From contig OZ345367.1 in the NCBI GenBank assembly GCA_977006965.1, positions 2,170,001 to 2,234,000 on the forward strand: DNA of 64,000 nt, written 5' to 3'. The DNA is from Phymatolithon calcareum. Taxonomy: Eukaryota; Rhodophyta; Florideophyceae; Hapalidiales. Position numbers and translations under genes: made by a program. The notes beneath the pieces were generated by a model. That model ran no database searches and had not been told where the DNA came from. It saw only the letters and a program-made list of their open reading frames with translations. This document shows, one piece after another, positions 1 through 11,800 of this stretch. How positions within the stretch are numbered: the stretch's first letter is position 1; the number at the start of each line of letters is the position of its first letter.

Positions 1-1771
1 AGAAACTGCAACGGGCTGCACCTTCACATTGATTGATTGATTGACTGATTGCGTTTCATGGATACTTGTGCTGCTTCAAAGCCATGGACTGCGTTAGCCA
101 CGCCAACGCTACCCAGCCCGTCCACAACATTTGTTCGCTTGCTTTGAGTGGCGTCATCCCTCGTCTGCGGACGGTGCTCGCCATCCACGAACACAAGACA
201 GGCGTCACATCGGTCGCTCAGATGCAAACTGCGCGTGAGAGAGAAGCTGCGAATTTGCGAAATAGGAAGCATCTTGCAAAGGATACCACAACAAGCTTTG
301 AGGGCACCGTAAAAATTGAACGTCCAGAAATGTGACAGAGAATATATTCCTGCCTACACGAATGCGCACGCAAGGAGTGGGTGCTGTCTGTCTTGCCTTG
401 CACTAAAAGCGGCAGAGGCAAACACAATAAGCGTTCCACCTGAAACTCAGTGAGCGGTGGGCATTAATTCCATTCCGAATTGAATCACTACGCCGGTGCG
501 GTACACGGCCGCGAGCGCAATCGGGCTTTGCGACGTTCATGCAGTCGTTCTCCTCTCGCCGCATGCAGAATTTTCGACGCCTCCGCACGCACGCCGCGAG
601 CGCTCGCCACCTCCCTCGCTCATTGAATGCGGCACAGCTCCGGTGGTCAGCGACAGTTCCTTCAGAAAATCCGAACTCCCTCGACATGCACAGGAATGGA
701 TTTATACACGTCGAGGATATCTTCTTCTTCACCGTAAAGAAGCACACGCTGCTTCGACCTTGTTCTTCACTTTGCGGCGAAACTTTTCAAAGTGAATATC
801 TTGGAACTATGCTATAATTAGAGTATTGTTCTATTTGTTGGCCTTCTCTCCCCAAGCAGTTTATTCACCGGCCACAACCCGGACGAGAAGATCTCACCGG
901 TGTTTGAAAGAGTCAGACTCCACTGCAGTTTTAGCCGTTCGTTTGATGAGAGAGGAGGGGCCAGCAGTCGAGAGCCGGGTTTACGTCTTCTGTGCGATGC
1001 GAAGCAGTGCGCGGGGCATACATGTTGGTAATGGAGGGAATGACTGGCACTCATCCAGATGACAACATTAGTTTTGTTTCGGTTGCCTTCTTTCGCCGCG
1101 AAAAGTAGCCGAAATTACAGATTTATCTGTAAAGGTCCACTGCGTCAGTAAAGCTCAAGTAACGAGTTTAAGCCGTTCCGCCTCTAACTACTGTAGACTT
1201 GTGCTGACACATCCATATCCTTCGTCTTCTATTATGCTTATAAATCTGTTGATAAGCTTGCTAAATCCGGGCGAAAGAAACGATGTCTGTCGAAAAGTAT
1301 AGAATCTGGACAAGCATTGCACTGTTCTTACCAGCAATCGTACCAATCATTTCAACATGACTACAGGGCAATGCAATCATTTGCAATGGCTGCAATAATG
1401 TGGAATCGCGTCGGAAAGCTCGACATACTTGGAGACAAACTATGGGCAATATCGCATCGGGGAATGAGGTTGCGGCCGTCGCCGTATATTGTGATATAGA
1501 GGATATCTTCTTTAAGATCTTATCTCTCGTTTTCATGGCCATGAGAATTAATGGCGTGAAAAGCAACATAGTTTCACGAAACACAGAAGAAAAGTTTATC
1601 AAACCATCGGAAAGGGACGAAGATGAATGTCCTCCACGTCCAGGCGCAATGACACACATTTAATAAGTGGGCAATACAGTTTGACCACAGCACCTTTTGG
1701 TCGCACGACACTCCATTTCATCAGGTGTTCTCGATCTTCTGATACACAGCTCGGTGCCGCCAGTAACCGCC

Positions 1772-2640
1772 ATGGGGGCCGGTTCGGCGGCGACCGGCCG
1801 TGAATTTAATTCCAACGTTCCCAAAGATCCCGAGCTAAAGATCATAACACTTACCTGCCCTCGACATCGCGCCTCTCAACAACAAGCAATCAAGGTGCCA
1901 CATTGCAACATCCGCCTCTGTTCGCTCGCCGGCATCGAGCAATTGCTTTCTTCCATCTTAAAGCTTTCAATCATAGCACTTGGCTCACGTCATTAGTATG
2001 CCACCGAGGAGCTCTATCATCTGCACTCGGCCAGGCTTGCGGGCGTCGGCCGATGTCCAGGTGCATCATCTGGAAAATGGCATTGAGCCGAGAGGAATAC
2101 ACGACGACCCGCCCGAGTTTTTACGATCCCTAATGGCATACGGGAATCTTGTTGACACCGACGCGCTTTGTCTGGTGAAACAATCTCCGACTCAGGCCTT
2201 GACGCTCCGAAATGGGCATCAAGACCCCGAGGTAGCGCCGTATTCCATGCTATCCTCAAGATGAGAGATGACCTTATAAGGGATGACAGTCCCAGTGGCG
2301 GTCATTCTCCAGCGAAAGATCAAGCTGACCTAAACAAGATCATCGACATGAGTTGTGATGCTATTGAAAGGATGGCCCACGAAGATCCCGCCGCACTATA
2401 CGCCGATAAACTCTGTGACCTCAATCCTTCATCAACACCAAGATTTTGTCGGCGTCTCATGGGAACTCCAGCAGGCAGAAGACATCAATGCTCAGATCGC
2501 TTTCGGCGCGTTATAGCTGGCCACAATTTGGCGCAAGTATGTCTCAGATCGAGCCATATTTCAGCTGTCCTGTTCCCTGCCTCGCGGTACGGCTCCCAGT
2601 TAATGTTTCCTTGAATCGGACTCTTGTGCGCGTGCAACAT
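1772..2640 (+). other. Possible degraded spliced gene in the left copy, unrecognised
   Basis: The 3.2 kb left of the PPO pseudogene has no gene that I recognise. It does contain an ATG in a good context at 1772 (ccgccATGg) and open stretches in shifting frames up to about 2640, as a gene with unplaced introns would look. In the right copy the last stretch (37575-37829) is an 84-codon frame. In this copy an extra T in the run near 2444 shifts that frame. If the gene is real, this copy is broken. No domain is recognised, and both copies could simply be non-coding. Confidence 0.2.
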
Positions 2641-3033
2641 CTATAAATCCAATTTGTTTTCGGCCTCAGTCATTCATCTGTGATTGTGACCCAAATGCTG
2701 AACTCCATTTGGTTGCAGTTGTTTGATGTCACCAGCTTTCCTCCCTGGGCACGGCTGTACTGTGCCATGACGGATCACTGGAGCAGGGCTCCAGAAATAT
2801 GATTGCTACGGTTTGTAGCTTCAAGCGCATATGCAATAAGTATTGCTCATCACCTCAGCCTGCAATATGGATTGCAATAAACGACAGCTCTTCAATACAG
2901 ACTTCAATACATGAAGTTGAGCAATCAAATTTAAGGTTTCGTACACACGGTAAATGCACCGGACAATTCCCTCACTTCGCGTTCAAGTCGCGGCGGCCTG
3001 GGACTGGAAAATAATTTTGGCATCAACCCTTTC

Positions 3034-3081
3034 TGAAGAAGTGCCGTGGTGGTATTAAAATACCACCACCACACTTCTTCA
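3034..3081. repeat. Imperfect 48-bp palindrome downstream of PPO pseudogene
   Basis: The arms tgaagaagtg..tggtggtatt and their complement face each other across a short AT centre, with one 3-base mismatch. The site lies about 125 bases past the PPO stop codon on the minus strand, so a transcript could fold there near its 3' end. The same palindrome is kept at 38347-38394. Confidence 0.7.
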
Positions 3082-3206
3082 TCACGAATCAGAGTACGTT
3101 GCGGAACGTTTAGAAAGTAGGTCTCCATTTAAAAGAAAGTCCCAAGCTCTCTCCTTGGGGGAAACTGATGAGTTCTAAACAACTACATGTAAATCCCTCT
3201 CAGCTA

Positions 3207-4664
3207 TCAGCTACCAACCGGCCATTCCTTACCATTTGGATCGTTTAAACTTTTCAGCTTGTCCACATACTCTAAAGCCCGTTCTGCAGCCGTCATGCCA
3301 GAAAAAAGCGTATCTGGTACACCAATACCATTTCTGAAACTCCCAGCGAACACCAAGCCCGGTGCCCGCAACTCCAACTGCTTCACAGTCCGCAGAACAT
3401 CACCATGTCCCACGTTATATTGCGGGATGCCCTTCTTCCAAACATGTATCTTACTGAAACAAGGATTCCCCTTCACCCCTAGAAACTCTGTCACTTCCTT
3501 GCGTGCAATCTCCAAAATCTCGCTCTCTGACTTTTCCACAATTTTCGGGTTTCGCATGCCGCCCACATAAGCCGTCAGAAATACCTTGTCTTTCTCTGCA
3601 TGCCCCCTCGACTTATCCGGATATCCCTCGGAGGAGAATTGAATACCCAGGATCCCCTTCCGCTCTTTCGTTGGTACAAGCACTCCAAATCCATCAAGCG
3701 GATGCGTCACCTGCTCCCGAGAAAATCCGAAGCAGGCCACTCCGACGGGGGCATACTTGACCTTGCGTCATATTCTCATGATACCCTTCTCAACAAATTC
3801 GATATTTGAGTGCAAATCGGCAAGGGAGTGTGCCGGTAATGCCGATATAACCGCGTCAAACTTTCCTCTCCGATTCACCTGCCAGAAACCATCTGCACGT
3901 CTGGAGACGGACCTCACTCTTTTCCAGTGAACCTTTCCTCCATGCTCCTCCAGTTTATTCTTCAGAGCGATCGGAAGCGATTGCATACCGCCCGCAAACG
4001 TTACAGATTGTTTCAGCATCTTTTCAGCTTTTCCCCGTGAAGTCATCAGCATTGGCAGTATTATGGAGCCCTTTTTCCGCTCAAGGTCCCAGAGTGACTG
4101 GAATGTATGCCGCATGGATAACTTTGCCACATTTCCGGAGTAGATCCCGCCAACGGCAGGGTCTACGATGTAGCTCACAAACTCCGGAGAGATTCGCCGT
4201 GCAAAGAACGACGCCACAGTCTCAGACTGTGATTCCTTCTCGTCCTTCAGACGCCTTGCAAACGGCTCAAGGAAGATTCGTAGCTTTGTCCGAAAGGACA
4301 GCAATCTGGACTTTAGTAGCCCGACCGGGCCTACGGGAAATTGCTCCAATACACCGTCCTTTACGATGTACACTGCACGCGCCTTTCCCGTACGGTGTAG
4401 AGTTCTATCGGTCAGCTGTAAATCTTCATGGATCAACGACGATACCTTTGCGTGCTTCAGCTGCATCGAGTTTGCTCCGAGATCGTACACGAAACTCGAC
4501 GCATCGTTAGGATCCACTCGCACACTTCGCAAGACACCGCCCACGCTCTTGTTTTTCTCAAACACATCCACGATTGCACCAGCTTTCGCCGCCGTGTACG
4601 CCGCACTCAGTCCTGCAGGACCTGCGCCGAGTACGGCTATTCGAGTGTGTGTCTCCTTTGGCAT
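3207..4664 (-). pseudogene. Protoporphyrinogen oxidase, copy with a premature stop
   Basis: This reading frame is co-linear with the intact protoporphyrinogen oxidase at 38520-39977. The N-terminal FAD-binding part (298 codons, ATG at 4664) ends at a TGA at 3768-3770, where the intact copy has GGA (Gly299). After the TGA the same frame continues without interruption to 3207, so the lesion is one base change and not a frameshift. About six other residues differ. The truncated product would lack the C-terminal FAD/substrate part with its conserved GIGVP region and should be inactive. The broken copy sits next to an equally broken NOM1 copy, which argues for loss of constraint after duplication. 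A sequencing error at this base is the main alternative. Confidence 0.9.
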
Positions 4665-4889
4665 AGCTGCAGTTGCGAATAAGTTGCGAAGATAGAGCGA
4701 CTAAACCTCCGCGACTTGCGGGATTATGTGAATGTCGATTTGCGCAGCTGCAAGAGGGTCATTGGTGTGTGCTGCATCCGATTTATCACGGCTCTTTGAA
4801 TGTCATAATCGTTTCCTTACAGTTAGCTTTTAGACGCCGGCCAACCGTTGCACCCTTCGTCAATTCCAAGTTCTCCGGACGAGCACGTC

Positions 4890-5795
4890 TTGCTGCGACG
4901 AAGGCGCGGCCGACGAGGCGGGGGCGGCATTCGACGTGAGGCACGTGCACCTGATACACGATTACCGGCATCGTTGCGCGCAATACTCGGTCTACCCAGC
5001 GGCGGCGGTACTAGTGGCGGCGGCGTACGCGATGGAAGTCGTAAGCGATCGAAAAAACGTCCGAGAAGTCCAACGCGCGCAGATGCATCCGTATCGGAGA
5101 AAAGGAAGAGGGAGGAAGAAGATCCCGATAAAAAGGAAATAAGCCGGCTTGAGAAACTGCTAGGCATTGGGAAGAAACGACGGAAGGCTGAGTTGAAAGG
5201 CGAGAAGTTTTCATACGCTTCTGTCTTTGCAGAAGAAGAGAAGGATCTTGCCGATCTCGTCGACCTGTGCAGTGGAGCTGGGAAACGGAGAGTTGAAAGG
5301 AGCGATGACGAAGATAATCAAGAGATCGATGAATCGGTTGTCGTTCCCGCGGACCCTGCTGATGATTTCGAGCTGGAAGATGAGGAGGACGTGGGCATTT
5401 CTATGCATGTGGACCTGGGGGATGACTTTGAAATTGAGGCGGAAACAGAAGAGGAGGAGGAGGAGGATGAAGCAGAAAATGAGATTGAGGTTGATAAGAA
5501 CGCAGTGAAGACCGGGGTCGGGAAAGAGGATGAGGAAGCAAACAGAAAATCTTTGCAGCGTAAAAAGGGCATTGTTCAAAAAGTGTCCTCAACCTCTCCA
5601 ATGAAAAGCGTTGGAGATGGGGATGCACCTTCAGTACCCACGGGAAGTTACGTACCTCCGAGCCGACGCGGCGGATCCGGCGGTGAGACGCAGCGTCTCG
5701 GTCGGCGTATTCGTGGCTTGCTAAATCGGCTAGCAGAAGCGAATGCAGGCGGCATTGCAAACAGTCTGGAAGGACATCAAGGTAAATTTTTTTAG
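4890..5795 (+). pseudogene. NOM1/SGD1, 5' fragment without start codon
   Basis: The frame corresponds to the first 300 codons of the intact NOM1-type gene at 40222-42645: a basic Arg/Gly-rich start, then a long acidic Glu/Asp-rich disordered stretch, then the first residues of the MIF4G domain. At the position of the intact ATG this copy has TTG (4890), and the next in-frame ATG lies far inside the acidic region. At 5775 the match to the intact gene stops, and the frame runs on for only six unrelated codons to a TAG. The entire MIF4G/MA3 part is missing. The fragment can carry no ribosome-biogenesis function and is best read as a duplication-edge relic. Confidence 0.88.
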
Positions 5796-5806
5796 GGTTG
5801 GCGAAA

Positions 5807-6493
5807 CTAACGATCCCTGGAAATGATTTCGAAGTCGCTGTTGTCATTGACGACGGCATAGTCTTCAACCGCGGATTTCAATTGCACCATCACCAGTCTG
5901 CATCCGTCTTCGTCGCCGAAATTCTTGGAGCTGACGATGTGCGTTTCGACTGTGAAAGGTAGAGGAATACGGGTAATAGAGTCAATAGAGGCGTCCACGC
6001 GAGACCTCAAACGACGCAAAGAATTAGCAAAACCAATATATTCTGGGTGTAGCACACTATATCCAGGGCCATCATCGCCATTACCCATCGGCCACGGAAG
6101 CCATTTGCGGAGAAGTTCTTTAGGGTCTCGCATCGATTTTGGCCAGTCCACTCTCATCTCTAAAAAATTGCCATCATCCGTCACACGATACGAAAACTCT
6201 CCCTTGGTCACACCACTTGGCAGCAGCACAACTGCAGACACTCGCTTGGTGTGAAGCTCATCAGTCCACTCCGACAGTAACCAAAGAGGCTTGAAATACC
6301 CGTCACCCATCTAAAGTTCGAGCCCACAGCCTGCTTCATCGTCACTGTCGCCGGTACTGTCACAGACAGCAACATCAGAGGCCCTGCTCGCCTTCGCCGC
6401 GGGAGGACGAGCCGTGTTGCTGCACTTCACATTCAAATCCTCACCCTCGCGCACAGGGTCTAAAATAAAGTCAGATTCTCCACAAGCCACCAT
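5807..6493 (-). CDS. Unrecognised protein, reading frame split by one TAG
   Basis: On the minus strand an ATG at 6493 opens 60 codons that end in TAG (6311-6313). The next codon in the same frame is an ATG (6310), and the frame then runs 167 codons to 5807. The first part is polar and acidic with an Ala/Lys stretch. The second is a compact globular-looking sequence with a Trp-Pro pair (VDWPKS), a LPSGVTKGEFSYRV strand-rich stretch and a Glu/Asp-rich end. Either the 167-residue protein is complete by itself, or a 228-codon gene has one nonsense codon. It lies between the edge of the segmental duplication and the DIRS-type element. I do not recognise the family; a multicopy mobile-element protein is possible. 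Confidence 0.4.
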
Positions 6494-6598
6494 TCATAAA
6501 ATCATTGCCGCCAAACATACCAGTTGGAAAATATTCCTTTTTGAGGACATTGAAACGGTTTCGAAACGGGTTAAAATCGTGGTTGTCGTGAAAAACGT

Positions 6599-6761
6599 TT
6601 TAATCGTCGTTATTGCGGTGCACCCACATTTGATTGTGGTCGACGGAGGCGTCTGGGTTGGGTATAGCACTTACAGCCCCGAGAGTGCTTACAGATGATC
6701 TGTACTGTAAGCAATCCGTAGAGAGCAGACGAATTCTGGCAATCGCCAGTTTGCTCAACCC
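6599..6761 (-). repeat. Split direct repeat B2 (outer 3' end of DIRS-type element)
   Basis: 163 bp matching B1 (7143-7305) base for base as far as I compared. It forms the 3' end of the element in its own orientation. It contains a short internal inverted motif around two copies of agtgctta/agcactta, and a gaattctggcaatcgccag segment that could pair imperfectly. Confidence 0.92.
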
Positions 6762-6835
6762 AGATGCTGCCTAGAACCAGGCATGCCCAGTATGTACGGG
6801 GTTCTCCTTGTCAACTGTAGGGTGCGGCGGGCGGG

Positions 6836-7145
6836 AAAAAAAATTTTGTCTGACCCTATTGCGTCCGACGATGGGCATTCGCCGCCCTCGTTGCGAGCTC
6901 TTGCAGTCGGTGCCCCTCGCCCTTTGGCGCACGGGACTCTATATTGGTGCATGACATGTACACGTGTACTGACACTAATTGCGGGACCTACGACAAGGCT
7001 AATGGTCAAAATACGGTACGGTCAGAACTGGGCCTGTGTCCCTTCTCTGACCGGTTTTTTGTTGCGGTGTGCGCGCGATAAAAACGACTGATCAAAACCA
7101 ACTTTAATTCACCAACCTAGCCAAGCCGAGATTAAAGCAACATTT
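6836..7145 (-). repeat. Split direct repeat A2 of DIRS-type element
   Basis: 310 bp nearly identical to A1 (14331-14641). A2 has one T fewer in the T-run after the eight A's. It directly abuts B1, sharing three bases, and is separated from B2 by 74 bp that occur nowhere else in the element. Confidence 0.93.
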
Positions 7146-7305
7146 AATCGTCGTTATTGCGGTGCACCCACATTTGATTGTGGTCGACGGAGGCGTCTGG
7201 GTTGGGTATAGCACTTACAGCCCCGAGAGTGCTTACAGATGATCTGTACTGTAAGCAATCCGTAGAGAGCAGACGAATTCTGGCAATCGCCAGTTTGCTC
7301 AACCC
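7143..7305 (-). repeat. Split direct repeat B1 of DIRS-type element
   Basis: 163 bp identical to B2 and joined to A2 through a shared TTT. It begins 45 bases beyond the stop codon of the tyrosine recombinase in the element's orientation. Confidence 0.92.
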
Positions 7306-7350
7306 CCTCTTCCGTTTTGCCAGAACACCCGTCGACTATCTCAAGGATGC

Positions 7351-8628
7351 TTACGAATAGAACCCAACCGGTCCCGTCCTTTCCGCCAGCTGCACTGATG
7401 ACTGTCGTGCGACAATCATCCCGACGGAGTCGATTCTACCGCTGCTTGCCCACATGTACCTTTTCCGTGCATCTGAGGTCCACAGTCCCATGAATCCTGC
7501 CACGAGATCTCCTCCTTCTGGTACGTTTGCGTACATCGTTGCACCGCCTATCCGCAGAGAATGGACACCGGTTGCAAGCGACGGAAGCCCTGCTATTGAG
7601 AGAAATCTTTTTAGGGCTGTTCTTGATTCGTCATAGGTGACCTCGGCTCCAGTCAGCGGATTCCGAAACAAAGGTATTTTTGAATCCTCGCCCTGCACTT
7701 GGTCTCCTTCCAGCATATCTCTTATGGCGCGGGCCGCCGACAGAGACGAGTCTTCCTCATCCAAGATGAATGTCTTCACTGTTCCTCTCTCCCCGGTCGG
7801 GTCTGTTTTGTTTGGTTTCAGCTTGATGCCGACACGCGCGCCCAAGACTCGCCCGTGAATATCTCTGCCAATGTCTACCGTTAGCCTTCCGCGATGCGTT
7901 TCGTGCCTTGCGTCCCATTCTTTGCCCTTCTCTTTCTTTCCGCGAATAAGGTCTCCGCTCCGTAGCACCCCCTGCCACTGGCAGAGCCACAGAGCCCATA
8001 GAACTCTATGAAGTTGTTCGTTCCTGAGATCCATAACTGCCCGTACCGCTCGCAGGTGTTGCGGCAGGATTGGAAGTCGAGGCGCTGTATGGCTTGGACT
8101 TATTTTGTGTAGACCTTTTAAGACCAGCTCCAATCTGTTACTTCCCACTGTCCCATCTCTCAGACCGGGCCGACGCCCTACGTTCGCAGCATAGTAAGTT
8201 CTTACTGTAGATATCACCTGTTCCGCGTATTGAGCTGTGTTCATGCGTCGGCCCGGCTTCCGGGGATAGTATACAATGTACGTGGCAAACTGTGCAAGCG
8301 TTGAGATCTCCGCATTCAGTTGTTCCATCGAGGGTCTGGTGTGTCCTCTTGGAAGTGTCCCGAAACTTATTGGGTCAATTCCATTCACCGAACAGAACTC
8401 TTTCCAGTACGATACTTGCGAGGATGCTGTTCTTATAGTTCCAATCGCATGTCCCTTTGCTCCTGCCTCGGCTGTGAGCGCTTCTAAGCGACCTAGAATT
8501 GTCACCCTGTCCCGAGTCCTGGAGGCTATTCTCCTTTGTGCCGCAGCTCCTGTCCCTCGTGCTCTTGCATCTCCGGTTCTGATTTCAAAACGTCTTCGTT
8601 GACCGCGGCCTCGTGCTGCCCTTGTCAT
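7351..8628 (-). CDS. Tyrosine recombinase of DIRS-type retrotransposon
   Basis: This 425-residue protein should integrate a circular DNA intermediate by strand exchange, the role integrase plays in LTR elements. A basic N-terminal tail is followed by a helical core-binding-type region (about 45-180) and a catalytic domain. Numbering from a codon six upstream of the ATG, the catalytic set is Arg229 (GVLRSGD), Lys280 (KTDPTG), His362-x-x-Arg365 (HSLRIGG), Trp389 and the nucleophile candidate Tyr397 (ARKRYMW). All expected residues are present. I start it at the ATG at 8628; the frame is open six codons further upstream through a TTG. It lies 178 bases after the RT frame in a different frame, so it needs its own initiation or a splice. 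Confidence 0.9.
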   Translation of the reverse strand: MTRAARGRGQRRRFEIRTGDARARGTGAAAQRRIASRTRDRVTILGRLEALTAEAGAKGHAIGTIRTASSQVSYWKEFCSVNGIDPISFGTLPRGHTRPSMEQLNAEISTLAQFATYIVYYPRKPGRRMNTAQYAEQVISTVRTYYAANVGRRPGLRDGTVGSNRLELVLKGLHKISPSHTAPRLPILPQHLRAVRAVMDLRNEQLHRVLWALWLCQWQGVLRSGDLIRGKKEKGKEWDARHETHRGRLTVDIGRDIHGRVLGARVGIKLKPNKTDPTGERGTVKTFILDEEDSSLSAARAIRDMLEGDQVQGEDSKIPLFRNPLTGAEVTYDESRTALKRFLSIAGLPSLATGVHSLRIGGATMYANVPEGGDLVAGFMGLWTSDARKRYMWASSGRIDSVGMIVARQSSVQLAERTGPVGFYS

Positions 8629-8806
8629 TTTTTTTTTTGGAATCAATTGGGGGAGGCTTGTTCGTGCGCCTCCTGCTTTGGGTTGACTTCTTCTGAAGGC
8701 TGTCTCGTTGTGGAGTGATGATATTTATTCCGACTGGTGGGGCCGCTGATCATACACATTTTTGATCGGTTAAAACAAAGACAGGAACTTTTTGGTTTTA
8801 GTCTTC

Positions 8807-11800
8807 TCACATTTTCATGCTCTTTTTTGCTACTTCGTGTCCTACCGAGCGTCCAGCTTCAATTATCCTCTCTGACCAACTGCCAAGCTCCCTTGATGGG
8901 GCAATGCGCTTGACATCCCATATTTTTTCGGCGCATTCAATGGCTCTTTTAACACGAGAGCGACTGAGGTTGTCCGCTATTTCGTTCTTCTCTCCAGATA
9001 TGTGGTGCATTCTTATTGTAATATCAAGCCTTTTCTCGACCTTCTTCACAATTCGTAGTGCCTCGAGCATTGTTGCTGAGTATGCCCGACCGGAGTTCAC
9101 TGCGTCACATGCGCTTTCGTTGTCATTTCGGAAGATTACGCGCATACCAGCATGTAGCATTTTTGCTTTAAACGCAACATGGAGGGCTATTGCAATCGTG
9201 AGTAGCTCGAGGGGCGATATTGATATCACTTCGTCGGATAACGCCTGACGGATTTTTGGGCTCCACATACCATACGCGATATTGCCCATGACACAGACTC
9301 CCCATCCTCCTTCCATCCCTGCGCTCGCATCGGAGTTTGCTCCTTCCAGACCTGCATGCAGGAATATCGGGTTTTTCGTTATTGGCGGTAGTTTACCTGT
9401 GTGAAACTGTGATAGCATACATTGCGCGTCCTTAATCCATGCGTTGCATATGATTCCAGCCGCTACTCTCGTGTTTGGCTGCACGCGGAGGCTTCTGTAT
9501 GCGTTGTTGCAGAGAAAGTTTCCATTATCAACGAAGCGGGAGATGAAGTGATCGAGGCCGGCAAATTCTTGGAGTTGAAGCAGCGGGATGGGCCTTCCTT
9601 TCTTATCTTCCATTTCCTTTATCATCTCCCTGAACTTTTGAATCTTGGAGTCTCGGGGCCTGCACTCAATGTTGTCGAGGTCCCTAGTATCGTAGACTGC
9701 CCCTATTGATGAGAACTGCTGTGAGAATGGCTGATTTGCTTCAGGTTTCTCGCTTAGAGGAACTTCGTAGACATCTTCCAGAACTCTCCTTATTCCATCT
9801 CTCGCGTCTTGTGCCGCTATCTCGCCAATGACAAAAATAGTGATATCATCCTGGAATGTGGTCAACACCACGACGCCATATTGCCTCGGATCATCCGGGA
9901 ATTTTTCACACCGTCCTCGCCTCCATTCTTCTAGCTTTCTCAACTCTTCCAATTGCCGTATGTTGATGTGTTTGTCGCGTGACAAACCCCATTCCTCTTC
10001 CCGTGCTGTTCTCTCGATTAGTTCTGCTACTAGAAACGTTACTCTTTGTGCAGAGTGTGCAGATGAGGAGCGCCCCATTTGCATGCGATGGTCTTCTCGG
10101 AATCCGCCCAGCGCATAGACGACGGTTTTCCACTTTTCGCTGTCGCAGGTGGCCAACTGCCGGAACCATTTTTTGAGGTCTATCGTGGTGCCCATGAGCT
10201 TCATGCCGGCATGCCTCGCGCCATCCGCCAAAATAGCAAGCACCTCATTGTTTGCTTCGATAGATCCCCATTCGAATTCCAAATAGTGTGGCAGGCGAGT
10301 GTTCGCGTTGGATGACACTGGCATCCAGTTTTCTTCCCCAATCTTGACAGAACTCGCGTGAGTGCCGTCCGCTGGCCAGCTCGCGTTCCACACCAAACGC
10401 AAGGAACCGTCACCTTTTTCCTCTACGCTACCGGGTGCGACTTGGAATGGCACGGACGGGGGGTGGTCGTGTGCTTTTCCAATCCATCCTCTGTTTACCT
10501 CATCTTCCACAACGTTGTTGAATTTTCTTCCCGCATCCCAAGCCTTTTTCTGGTGCGGTGAAAAGGTGCAAACCGGGGGAGTGCTAGGTGAATAGTCATA
10601 GAATCCCCACTTCAGGAATGCTAAAAGCTCCCTGTCAGGCCATCCGATCTCGATTCCGTCTTCTCTGAGTTTTTGTGCATTGAATCCCCAGTTATGTCGT
10701 GCCGCAGGTTTCGCCACTCGAATTTTTGGCACATTTTCTTCTGTTAGGTCCAGTGTGAATCCGGCCTTCAAAACTTTGATGACCAATGGATTGTATTCGT
10801 CGAGGCCGATGCGGACCTCCGAGTGTGGCTTGCCGAGTATAGCTCTTCTCCTGTGTGTCGAGTTTTTGGTTCTCTCCTGTTCATCATCTCTGTCCATTCG
10901 GCTTCTGGCAGCCTCAAGACGGCTAATTGCAGCCTCCGTGAAGCAGTGCCTCCATGAGGGAAGATTATCTTCGATTTCCTTAGCCAGTTCACGCGGGACG
11001 GGTAGCGGGTTTCTGGGGTTCGGTGTCAACAGGGCTTGTGGCCCGGGAGGTAGCTTCCTGTCCCGAGGGTGTACTCCGTTTGCCTCTTCGACTGGCACGA
11101 GAAAGTATCCTCCCCGTCGATATCTTCTCGTAGGGTATCGCCGTACACGTGCCGTGAGGTTTCCGTCCACTAGCGAAACCGTGCGCCAAGTTAGAGTTAC
11201 TGTATCAAGATTTACTTGGGACTTTGCCCCTCGTGAATTTCGGAGGTTGTCGTCTTCATTTTCTGTGTCGTATTCCTGGAAGGCATCCAAGCCAGGATCA
11301 GTTGCCTCTCGAGCCTGCTTACCCTGATCCCATTCGATGTTCTCTAGTTTTGTGTCCCGCGGGACGCTGGCGTGTGTTTCAGTGATTCGTATGCCAATTG
11401 ATAGTGCGGTTCCACCTTCTGAATGTGTATTTCGCCCCTCAGTATTTGGCACTGTATCTTGCAATAGGTTCTCCGTTGCTTCTCTACAATTTGCCAAGGG
11501 TTTCATTTCTGTTTGAGTCTCTTCTTTGTTCTCGAGAAGTTTTTGTCCTTGCGGCAGCGCCGCGTCCTCCACAGGCGCTCCACGGTCACCTGACCGCTTG
11601 CGCTCGGTTAGCCAACTTCGTAATGCGACTGGCCTCGCCTGTGTTTTCTGGTAGCGCACTCGCACTCCAGCTGCTTCTCGTGCCTGTTTTGCGATCTCTT
11701 GAATGCGTGGTGGCCAGCTCTCTGGAATATCGCACCATTCCTCTGTCATGCATTCCGCTAGCTTGTGTCCCATGTGGTTGCATTTGAAGCACGGAAGGGC

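Larger units (their letters stand above)
1..5775 (+). repeat. Segmental duplication, left (decayed) copy
   Basis: This stretch matches 35312-41110 in the same orientation, with scattered substitutions and small indels (a net offset change from 35311 to 35335). The match is already present at base 1, so the left end may lie outside the window. The right edge is sharp: after 5775 the sequence no longer follows the other copy, in the middle of the NOM1 coding region. A 21-base deletion lies near 4740 relative to the other copy. Both genes in this copy are broken and both are intact in the other. The PPO proteins differ at about seven of 485 positions, so the duplication is not very recent but is not ancient either. 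Confidence 0.95.
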
